Under the pieces are notes generated by a model. It saw nothing but the letters and a program-made list of their open reading frames with translations. It had not been told where the DNA came from and did no database searches. The position numbers and the translations under genes are program-made. A DNA stretch of 5,083 bases from Lysobacterales bacterium (lineage in GTDB: Bacteria > Pseudomonadota > Gammaproteobacteria > Xanthomonadales > Marinicellaceae). Location of the stretch: positions 1 to 5,083 of the forward strand of contig WGBZ01000337.1 in NCBI GenBank assembly GCA_015494035.1. Direction: 5' to 3'. Position 1 is the first letter of the stretch. Each line of letters opens with the position of its first letter. Positions 1 through 5,083 of the stretch are shown here, piece after piece.

Positions 1-86
1 AATAGCGGGCTATTGGCCAGGACTTCAACGCAGTTATCGGACATTTCAGGCGTGAAAAGCGAGTGCATGATTCGATCAGAGCTTCC
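1..86. repeat. MITE-like element, right part, cut by window edge
   Basis: This 86-bp stretch aligns without gaps to 4911-4996 with 7 mismatches (about 92% identity by eye), in the same orientation. It ends in the terminal inverted repeat GATTCGATCAGAGCTTCC (69-86), whose reverse complement matches the left end at 4839-4856 with one mismatch. The left half of this copy lies outside the window. It contains most of the internal AATAGC-GG-GCTATT stem. The next four bases are CTAC, not the CTAA seen around the complete copy, so its target duplication cannot be confirmed here. The element ends 25 bp beyond the stop codon of the FG-GAP gene. It has no coding capacity; a short open frame running through it is not a convincing gene. 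Confidence 0.85.
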
Positions 87-111
87 CTACGATAACGCCA
101 TCAAGCCCGCC

Positions 112-2847
112 TTACTGATTGGCTGTGTCGTTGTCCAGGCCGTGCCGGAAAATCAGGTCCGTGCCCAGCTCACAGACAATATTGAGGTTGGAAACATCGG
201 CATTCCAGAGTATCCCCGCGGGGTTTTCAATATGACAGGGCTGAATCGGTGAGGACGGCTGAACCGTAACAGTAAAATCGTACGAAGTGGGTTGAGGAAT
301 ATACCGACGGTAGGCATAGACACCATTCTCCGTGGCCAGGTAGGGACCAATGCCAGCCGAATCAATCTGCACCTGATTGCCTTTTAACAGACCGGAGATA
401 CGACCACCCAGTAACCCCGGTGGCCGGTTCCAGAGGTAGTGGCTGACCAATCCCGCCTGGTAGCCCCTTTCATTGGACACTGGCGCACTCACAAACACGT
501 CATCGCCAGACCACGCCAGGGAATAACCAAACAATAGCGCATCCCGCGATGTGTCCGGCTCAAGGCGGCCCGACTGCACCCAGCCGTCCAAAAATGACTC
601 ATACACCAAAACGCTGCCATCGCCAAAATAACCCACAGAAGACGACCCATCGGGTTTTCCAATCAGCAGTCGTCCATCGACATCAAAGGCCAGCCCGCGA
701 CCAAAGTTGCTGCCTTCGCGCCAGTGATGCAGCCTGGTCCACTGGCCGCCAGTCAGACGATACAGGCTCACCCCGCCATTGAACTTGGGCTGGGCGATGG
801 CCAACGTGTCGCCATGCAAGGCCGCTGGCTGACAGAAAAGGCCGGCAAATACCGGGCTATCCGGGACAATCTTGGCCGTGTGCTGCCACTGACCATTGTT
901 TTTTTCGAACACATGCGCGGCGCCGGAAAACACCTCGCGCTCACTGTCAGCCGGATCACACGCCAGCAAGCGGTTTCCATCCAGATAAATGGCATTGCCA
1001 AATGCTTCGGAAACCCCCGGCTGCGGGGGGTCAAGGCGGTCAATCTGATTCCACTGTGTGTCATTAAACTGGAATTGATAGACAGCGCCGCCATGGCCAT
1101 TGATACCGCCGTTTATGGTGCCAGGCGCCCCGACCAGTAACTCATCACCGGCCAGTGCCACCGATCTGCCGAATCCGTCCCCGGCTTGGGCATTGGCAGC
1201 GGTCACTTGATCCGTTTCTGTCCAGTTATTATTGAGTAGCTCATACACATGAACCGCGCCGGCACCGGCCTCTCCCGGGGCGCCGATCACGGCTCGCGCT
1301 CCATCAATGTCCATGGCACCGCCAAACCAGTCACCGCCCTGCACGGCCGCCGGTTGCAGGGTATCAACCCGGTTCCATTGGCCACCGGTCTTGCGGTAAA
1401 CCCGTACCTTGCCGGCATTGGCCGCCGGGTTGTCCGATTTTTCCGCCATAAACAACCAGTCTCCATCCGTGGCCATGACGTAACCCAGGTAGTCATTATC
1501 ACTGGTGTTCTGTGGCACCACCAAGGCTTCTGTTTGCCAGTTGGCGCCGTCCCAGTCAAACAGCACCAAGGTGTTTTCCGTGGCATCATCCGCATCGGTG
1601 TCTTGTTGATCCACCAACCCGGCTTCACTGCTGGTAAACACTTTCAGTGCCATGGGCGCATAATTGGTGGAGGAAAGGATGGTGCTTTGCTGGAGGTACT
1701 GCAAGGCGTTGCCGCTCAGTGCGTAATGAAACACGGGCACAGCCGTCAGGTCAGTCGGATCCACAGCGGCAACCAGCACCTCCGTGCCAGATTTTTGCAC
1801 CGTAACACCAAAGCTTTCCAGCGTTTGATTGACCGGTGGAGTCAACCGCTGCACCGCTGACCAGTTCCTGACCCCGGGGCTGAACAGATAAAACGCGCCG
1901 GGTTGCGATGGGCCAGCAGGCACCAGAGCCGGAGCACTGACCAGCAGGGAATCCCCCAAAAACAGGATTTGATGGCCAAACGTGGCCGCATCATCCGACA
2001 CAAACGCGGAAACGGAATCGCTGGCTTGCCAGCTGCCGCCAGTGTTGAAAAATACGGTCACTTCCTGATTCTGAAGGCTGCTCCATTGCCGGATCGCAAT
2101 GCGGTGCGTAACCGGATCAATGGCAAAGTTTGAAGCAAAATGAACGGGGCGATTGGCAACCTGCGGCATGAGTTTCTGGGTTTTCTGCCACTGGCTGCCG
2201 TCATACTCATAAACATGCAGGGCACCCAGAATAAATCCATTGCCCTGATTATCTTCCAGTGCCGGCTCCCCAACCAGCAACAGATTGCCATCGGACTTGA
2301 TCAAATCCCCAAAGTGGGAAAAGTCATTACCGTCGAGCCAGCTTTCCTGCCATTGCCATTGCGTGCCGACACGCCGGTAGACTTGTACGTCCTGGCCCGT
2401 GCACAGGCTCGTGTTTCCCTGCCCGCAACTCACCGTGCGGGACGTGGTGATAAACGCCCAGTCACCATGCAGGTGTACGTTTTTACCAAACGCACTGAAA
2501 CCAAATTCAACCGGCGGCTCCAGCACCTGGCCTTGCACCCAGTTTGCTCCCACCTTGTCATACACATACACTACGCCCTGGCGCGTCGCCTGTGGCGCAG
2601 AAACCAGCATGGTCAGCCCATCGATGGACACCGCCTTGCCGAAGTCAGAGCCTTCGCCGCCAACGCCATCGGGAAGAAAAAACTGATCCACCGGCGGACT
2701 GATAAACTGGTCAGGGTTGGGGTTACTGGCCCCTCGAGACAGCTGGGCAGAAGCTCCGTGAGTACCCACCACCTCAGGCAGAGAGGTTTCGGCATAAAGC
2801 GGAGTTAAAAAGAGGATGAGGAGACTAAAGAACGGTGACAGTCGCAT
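112..2847 (-). CDS. Secreted FG-GAP repeat (beta-propeller) protein
   Basis: This encodes a predicted exported protein of about 911 residues. The start is ATG at 2847-2845, preceded by GGAG at a 6-nt spacing. An upstream in-frame start at 2871 would be TTG and would put eight residues before the signal peptide, so it is less likely. The N-terminus MRLSPFFSLLILFLTPLYA is a typical signal peptide, with cleavage expected after residue 19. Residues ~65-810 hold about 13 degenerate units of ~50-60 residues. Each has an 'FGxxVxxDGxxLLVGAP' core (FG near residues 69, 120, 179, 290, 346, 508, 559, 616, 715 and 773), then 'GAVYVY' and 'xxWxxxxxLxP'. This is the FG-GAP_2 type of repeat, expected to form beta-propeller blades. 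The C-terminus has a two-Cys module (Cys871, Cys892) and a 'DLIFRHGLD' tail (897-905). No catalytic motif is visible and the ligand is unknown; a surface or adhesion role is only inference. It is transcribed divergently from thiS. No clear terminator is seen before the repeat element at 1-86. Confidence 0.9.
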   Translation of the reverse strand: MRLSPFFSLLILFLTPLYAETSLPEVVGTHGASAQLSRGASNPNPDQFISPPVDQFFLPDGVGGEGSDFGKAVSIDGLTMLVSAPQATRQGVVYVYDKVGANWVQGQVLEPPVEFGFSAFGKNVHLHGDWAFITTSRTVSCGQGNTSLCTGQDVQVYRRVGTQWQWQESWLDGNDFSHFGDLIKSDGNLLLVGEPALEDNQGNGFILGALHVYEYDGSQWQKTQKLMPQVANRPVHFASNFAIDPVTHRIAIRQWSSLQNQEVTVFFNTGGSWQASDSVSAFVSDDAATFGHQILFLGDSLLVSAPALVPAGPSQPGAFYLFSPGVRNWSAVQRLTPPVNQTLESFGVTVQKSGTEVLVAAVDPTDLTAVPVFHYALSGNALQYLQQSTILSSTNYAPMALKVFTSSEAGLVDQQDTDADDATENTLVLFDWDGANWQTEALVVPQNTSDNDYLGYVMATDGDWLFMAEKSDNPAANAGKVRVYRKTGGQWNRVDTLQPAAVQGGDWFGGAMDIDGARAVIGAPGEAGAGAVHVYELLNNNWTETDQVTAANAQAGDGFGRSVALAGDELLVGAPGTINGGINGHGGAVYQFQFNDTQWNQIDRLDPPQPGVSEAFGNAIYLDGNRLLACDPADSEREVFSGAAHVFEKNNGQWQHTAKIVPDSPVFAGLFCQPAALHGDTLAIAQPKFNGGVSLYRLTGGQWTRLHHWREGSNFGRGLAFDVDGRLLIGKPDGSSSVGYFGDGSVLVYESFLDGWVQSGRLEPDTSRDALLFGYSLAWSGDDVFVSAPVSNERGYQAGLVSHYLWNRPPGLLGGRISGLLKGNQVQIDSAGIGPYLATENGVYAYRRYIPQPTSYDFTVTVQPSSPIQPCHIENPAGILWNADVSNLNIVCELGTDLIFRHGLDNDTANQ

Positions 2848-2924
2848 GGGGAGCTCCGGACTCACCGGCAAGCCGGGATAGAGTCAGTAGTTAGTCAGCG
2901 GTTAATTGAACGTGAGGAAATCCA

Positions 2925-2953
2925 AAAATAGCACACAAGCGGATACGCAACAA
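2925..2953 (-). promoter_or_regulatory. Candidate promoter of the FG-GAP gene
   Basis: Read on the - strand, TTGTTG (2953-2948), 17 nt and TATTTT (2930-2925) form a possible sigma70-like promoter about 80 bp upstream of the chosen ATG. The -35 matches consensus at only 3 of 6 positions and the -10 at 4 of 6. It is the best candidate I could find on this strand of the intergenic region, but it may be chance in an AT-rich patch. Confidence 0.3.
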
Positions 2954-3000
2954 GTAAAAAATTTTCATAGCGACTGAGCTACAGGCCTGCAGGAAAGCCT

Positions 3001-3028
3001 TTGCCACAGGCAGTGGGGCAAGTAAAAT
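3001..3028 (+). promoter_or_regulatory. Sigma70-like promoter for thiS, probably leaderless
   Basis: TTGCCA (3001-3006), a 16-nt spacer and TAAAAT (3023-3028) each differ from the -35 and -10 consensus at one position. A start 6-8 nt downstream of the -10 would fall at or next to the thiS ATG at 3035, so the mRNA would have no leader. In agreement, no Shine-Dalgarno sequence lies in the 15 nt before the ATG. The -10 box sits within the spacer of an inverted repeat (3014-3035). No TPP riboswitch elements were recognised upstream. The thiSG-trmB block is the likely transcription unit. Confidence 0.55.
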
Positions 3029-3035
3029 AGCCCCA
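3014..3035. repeat. Inverted repeat around the thiS -10 box
   Basis: TGGGGC (3014-3019) and GCCCCA (3030-3035) are perfect 6-bp inverted arms separated by 10 nt that contain the predicted -10 box TAAAAT. The right arm includes the first base of the thiS ATG. As DNA it could be an operator. As RNA from an upstream start it could hide the start codon. Neither role is proven, and 6-bp arms can arise by chance. Confidence 0.45.
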
Positions 3036-3235
3036 TGGAAATTCAACTCAACGGACAGCCCTACCGGCTGGATAAACCCACCACCGCGGCCCAGCTTGTC
3101 GACGCACTGGGGCTGGGTGAAAAACGCTACGCGGTGGAAATCAATGAAACCATTGTGCCACGCTCGCAACTGGCCGAAAAAAATCTGACCGCCGGTGACA
3201 AGGTCGAAATCATCCAGGCCATTGGCGGCGGCTAG
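3035..3235 (+). CDS. thiS: ThiS sulfur-carrier protein (thiamine thiazole synthesis)
   Basis: This is a 66-residue ubiquitin-like sulfur carrier, the usual length for ThiS. It begins MEIQLNGQPY, continues through the typical 'TTAAQLVDALGL' and 'AVEINETIVPRSQ' stretches, and ends in 'GDKVEIIQAIGGG'. In this family the C-terminal Gly-Gly is adenylated (by ThiF) and then carries a thiocarboxylate, whose sulfur is delivered to ThiG in the cytoplasm. The gene lies 69 bp upstream of thiG, its enzymatic partner, which confirms the assignment. The ATG at 3035 has no recognisable Shine-Dalgarno sequence, and a good promoter places the transcript start at or very near this codon, so leaderless translation is plausible. 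No thiF, thiO or thiH gene is in the window. Confidence 0.96.
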   Translation: MEIQLNGQPYRLDKPTTAAQLVDALGLGEKRYAVEINETIVPRSQLAEKNLTAGDKVEIIQAIGGG

Positions 3236-3249
3236 TCCATTAATTAGCT

Positions 3250-3267
3250 TGGCCAGTTAACCGGCCA
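3250..3267. repeat. 18-bp near-palindrome between thiS and thiG
   Basis: TGGCCAGTTAACCGGCCA is symmetrical except for one base pair. It consists of TGGCC and GGCCA arms around a GTTAAC centre. It lies 14 bp past the thiS stop codon and 37 bp before the thiG ATG. It could be an operator or a short hairpin separating thiS and thiG expression. It has no following T-run, so it is not a typical intrinsic terminator. Confidence 0.5.
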
Positions 3268-3304
3268 TACGGGCCCCAACCACCTCTTTTGCAGAGAACA
3301 CACC

Positions 3305-4087
3305 ATGAATAATGATCCGCTGATTATCGCCGGCAAGCCCTACCGCTCACGCCTGTTGACCGGCACTGGAAAATACACGGATTTCGAACAGACCCGAGCC
3401 GCCACCCAGGCCGCCGGCGCCGAGATTGTGACGGTGGCCCTGCGTCGCAGCAACCTGGGACAAAACCCGGATGAGCCCAATCTGCTGGATGTCCTGCCGC
3501 CGGAAGAGTTCACCATCCTGCCCAATACGGCCGGCTGCTACACCACCAAAGATGCCATCAGAACCTGTCAATTGGCACGGGAACTACTGGATGGCCATAA
3601 ACTGGTCAAACTGGAAGTGCTGGGAGATGAAAAAACCCTGTACCCGGATATCGTGGCCACGCTGAAAGCGGCCGAATACCTGGTCAAGGACGGGTTCGAC
3701 GTGATGGTTTACACCTCCGATGACCCGCTGATCGCCAAACAACTGGAAGACATGGGCTGCGTGGCGGTGATGCCACTGGCGGCTCCCATTGGTTCTGGCC
3801 TGGGCATCCAGAATCGCTACAATATTCTCACCATTGTCGAAAACGCCAAGGTGCCCATCATTGTGGATGCCGGGGTCGGCACCGCCTCGGATGCGGCCGT
3901 GGCCATGGAACTGGGCTGTGACGGCGTGCTCATGAATACCGCCATCGCCGGTGCCCAAGACCCGGTGCTGATGGCTTCGGCCATGAAACACGCCGTCATC
4001 GCCGGTCGTGAAGCCTATCGTGCCGGACGCATCCCGCGCAAACGTTACGCTTCGGCCTCGTCGCCCATTGACGGCACGTTTTTCTGA
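3305..4087 (+). CDS. thiG: ThiG thiazole synthase
   Basis: This 260-residue cytoplasmic TIM-barrel enzyme has the usual family length. It condenses 1-deoxy-D-xylulose 5-phosphate, a dehydroglycine imine and sulfur from ThiS thiocarboxylate to form the thiazole phosphate of thiamine. Family landmarks are visible: '[10 protein letters not shown]' (15-24), 'TVALRR' (43-48), 'LPNTAGC' (72-78), and 'VKLEVLGD' (101-108) with the predicted Schiff-base lysine at 102. They continue with '[14 protein letters not shown]' (157-170) and the phosphate-binding part '[31 protein letters not shown]' region (187-217). All look intact. The ATG at 3305 has only a weak GAGA ribosome site (3294-3297). thiS precedes it, and trmB starts 16 bp after its stop codon, so one transcript is likely. 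Confidence 0.97.
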   Translation: MNNDPLIIAGKPYRSRLLTGTGKYTDFEQTRAATQAAGAEIVTVALRRSNLGQNPDEPNLLDVLPPEEFTILPNTAGCYTTKDAIRTCQLARELLDGHKLVKLEVLGDEKTLYPDIVATLKAAEYLVKDGFDVMVYTSDDPLIAKQLEDMGCVAVMPLAAPIGSGLGIQNRYNILTIVENAKVPIIVDAGVGTASDAAVAMELGCDGVLMNTAIAGAQDPVLMASAMKHAVIAGREAYRAGRIPRKRYASASSPIDGTFF

Positions 4088-4103
4088 CGATGAACACAGC
4101 CCC

Positions 4104-4838
4104 ATGAGCGAACACGACAACACGCCCGATACGCAGCGGCCCTACACCCACCGCATCCGCAGCTTTGTGGTGCGCGGAGGGAAAATCACCCCTTCCCAGC
4201 AGCGCGCCCTCAACGAGTTGCTGCCCAAATACCAGCTCACCAGTGATGTGCCGTTTGACGCCAAGCGCGTCTTCGGCAACCGCCACCCTGTGTGGCTGGA
4301 CATTGGCTTTGGCAATGGCGAATCGCTGCTGCATGCTGCGCTGAATTACCCGGACGTTAACCTGGTTGGCATTGAAGTACATCCGCCGGGTGTGGGCCAC
4401 CTGTTGCTGGAAATGGAAAAGCACGGCCTGGAAAACATCCGCCTGTACCAAGAGGACGCCGTGGACGTGCTGGAAAATGCCTTCGCCGACGACTCATTGG
4501 ATGCAGTTCACATTTACTTTCCCGATCCCTGGCACAAAAAACGCCACCACAAGCGGCGGCTGATTCGGCCGGATTTCGTGGCCTTGCTGGAAAAGAAGAT
4601 ACGCCACGGCGGACGTTTGCACCTGGCCACCGACTGGCGGCCCTATGCCGAGGCCATGCACGAAGTGATGCAACAGTTTCCGGCATTCAGAAATCAGGCC
4701 GCGGCTGCCGGAGAGCCCCCACTCTCTTCTACCCGTCCCCCATGGCGTCCGGTCACAAAGTTCGAACGCCGCGGGCAGAAACTTGGCCATAAAAGCCACG
4801 ACCTGATTTATACCCTGAATAAACCTCAGAAAGCCTAA
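4104..4838 (+). CDS. trmB: tRNA (guanine-46-N7)-methyltransferase TrmB
   Basis: This 244-residue SAM-dependent enzyme methylates N7 of G46 in the tRNA variable loop. Its length is close to the E. coli protein, which is about 239 residues. Visible motifs are the SAM-binding loop 'LDIGFGNGES' (65-74), 'GIEVHPPGVG' (89-98), 'EDAVDVL' (117-123), the signature 'FPDPWHKKRHHKRR' (139-152), 'HLATDWRPYAE' (173-183) and 'RPVTKFERRGQKLGH' (215-229). The frame is open upstream to 4008 inside thiG. I chose the ATG at 4104 because it follows the thiG stop by 16 bp and gives the normal family length; an earlier start would add unusual residues encoded by thiG sequence. No clear Shine-Dalgarno is present, so translational coupling to thiG is possible. 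The stop codon TAA (4836-4838) forms part of the CTAA target site of the adjoining repeat element. Confidence 0.96.
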   Translation: MSEHDNTPDTQRPYTHRIRSFVVRGGKITPSQQRALNELLPKYQLTSDVPFDAKRVFGNRHPVWLDIGFGNGESLLHAALNYPDVNLVGIEVHPPGVGHLLLEMEKHGLENIRLYQEDAVDVLENAFADDSLDAVHIYFPDPWHKKRHHKRRLIRPDFVALLEKKIRHGGRLHLATDWRPYAEAMHEVMQQFPAFRNQAAAAGEPPLSSTRPPWRPVTKFERRGQKLGHKSHDLIYTLNKPQKA

Positions 4839-4996
4839 GGAAGCTCTGATTGAATCTGGACGAAGCAGCTTATGCCAGAAATGTTCGAGAACAAGGCGAA
4901 ATTCGCAGCCAATAGCGAGCTATTGGCAAGGACTTCAACGCAGTTATCGGACATTTCAGGTGTGAGAAGCGAGTTCACGATTCGATCAGAGGTTCC
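4839..4996. mobile_element. Complete 158-bp MITE-like element with CTAA duplication
   Basis: The element is bounded by GGAAGCTCTGATTGAATC (4839-4856) and GATTCGATCAGAGGTTCC (4979-4996). These are inverted copies matching at 16 of 18 positions. It is flanked on both sides by CTAA (4835-4838 and 4997-5000), a 4-bp direct repeat fitting the YTAR target duplication known for IS5-group insertion sequences. It encodes no transposase, so it would have to be moved by an enzyme from elsewhere; the IS5 link is inferred from end and target type. Bases 4911-4996 are about 92% identical to bases 1-86. The left CTAA contains the trmB stop codon. Confidence 0.8.
4908..4927. repeat. Internal stem of the MITE-like element
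   Basis: GCCAATAGC (4908-4916) and GCTATTGGC (4919-4927) are perfect 9-bp inverted arms separated by only two bases. A smaller one, GCGAA-A-TTCGC (4896-4906), lies just upstream. In the copy at 1-86 the visible arm bases are unchanged and the nearby substitutions fall in the two-base centre and just outside the arm. In RNA the two-base loop would open to four, giving a compact hairpin downstream of trmB. Confidence 0.65.
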
Positions 4997-5000
4997 CTAA

Positions 5001-5083
5001 GGAAGCTCTGATTGAATCTGGCGCGAGCAGATTGTCGTGAAAAATTGTTCAGTTCAAGGCGCAAATCGCAACAATAGCAAGGC
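5001..5083. mobile_element. Second, diverged MITE-like copy, cut by window end
   Basis: The first 21 bases (5001-5021) are identical to the left end of the complete element at 4839-4859, and the match extends 5 bp upstream through CCTAA. After that the sequence diverges with small gaps, then regains similarity around 'CAAGGCG', 'TCGCA' and 'CAATAGC' (5055-5078). It is therefore a different subtype of the same family, in the same orientation. Its right end lies beyond the window. It shares the CTAA between the two copies, as expected if one inserted into the target duplication of the other. Confidence 0.7.

Noticed and set aside
13..252. A 79-codon open frame on the + strand at the left edge.
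   Set aside because: It runs through the MITE-like element and into the 3' end of the FG-GAP gene on the opposite strand. It has no family features or ribosome site, and it does not remain a sensible protein between element copies.
1249..2808. Long + strand open frames of about 203 and 222 codons (1249-1860, 2140-2808).
   Set aside because: They are antisense to the FG-GAP gene, whose repeat pattern, signal peptide and Shine-Dalgarno clearly mark the coding strand. The antisense translations show no recognisable domain.
2982..2993. Overlapping palindromes CAGGCCTG and CCTGCAGG upstream of thiS.
   Set aside because: They are short and GC-rich with no T-run or repeat elsewhere in the window; chance is an adequate explanation.
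2872..3034. A possible TPP riboswitch before thiS, suggested by CTGAG at 2974-2978.
   Set aside because: The second conserved part of the THI element (CTGGATAATGCCAGCGTAGGG-like) is absent, and a good promoter lies downstream of this point.
2891..3169. A 92-codon - strand frame spanning the intergenic region and the start of thiS.
   Set aside because: It overlaps thiS in antisense and covers the divergent promoters; its translation resembles no protein I know.
3584..4123. A 179-codon - strand frame antisense to thiG.
   Set aside because: It is a shadow of the well-conserved thiG reading frame.
1..5083. The whole block as a composite transposon or defence island.
   Set aside because: The flanking copies encode no transposase and the enclosed genes include conserved housekeeping functions in a common gammaproteobacterial order; there are no defence-related domains.

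Overview
The window looks like a chromosomal segment of a moderately GC-rich gammaproteobacterium. It carries a conserved housekeeping block, thiS-thiG-trmB, on the + strand. The same gene order is known from Pseudomonas and Xanthomonas. A large secreted FG-GAP repeat protein is encoded divergently on the - strand. That protein has a two-cysteine module and a C-terminal 'DLIFRHGLD' tail, which resembles the tails of secreted proteins I recall from Xanthomonadales-like bacteria (Lysobacter, Marinicella and relatives). This lineage hint is weak. No genus can be named from the sequence alone.

Layout. Bases 1-86 are the right part of a short repeat element. Bases 112-2847 (-) encode the FG-GAP protein, about 911 residues with a signal peptide. 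Bases 2848-3034 are a divergent intergenic region with a good sigma70-like promoter for thiS and a weaker candidate for the FG-GAP gene. Then follow thiS (3035-3235), a 69-bp gap with an 18-bp near-palindrome, thiG (3305-4087) and trmB (4104-4838). Directly after the trmB stop codon lies a complete 158-bp copy of the repeat element (4839-4996). A second, diverged copy starts at 5001 and runs off the window.

Function. ThiS (sulfur carrier) and ThiG (thiazole synthase) act together to make the thiazole half of thiamine. TrmB (tRNA guanine-46 N7-methyltransferase) is probably co-transcribed but works separately in tRNA modification. The FG-GAP protein is predicted to be exported and to fold as one or more beta-propellers; its ligand is unknown.

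The most notable content is the repeat family. It has 18-bp terminal inverted repeats, a 4-bp CTAA duplication fitting the YTAR target of IS5-like elements, a conserved internal stem, and no coding capacity, so it is a MITE-like element. Copies sit at the 3' ends of both transcription units. One inserted exactly at the trmB stop codon, and the target duplication preserved that codon. I see no CRISPR array, no tRNA or rRNA gene, no transposase and no defence system.
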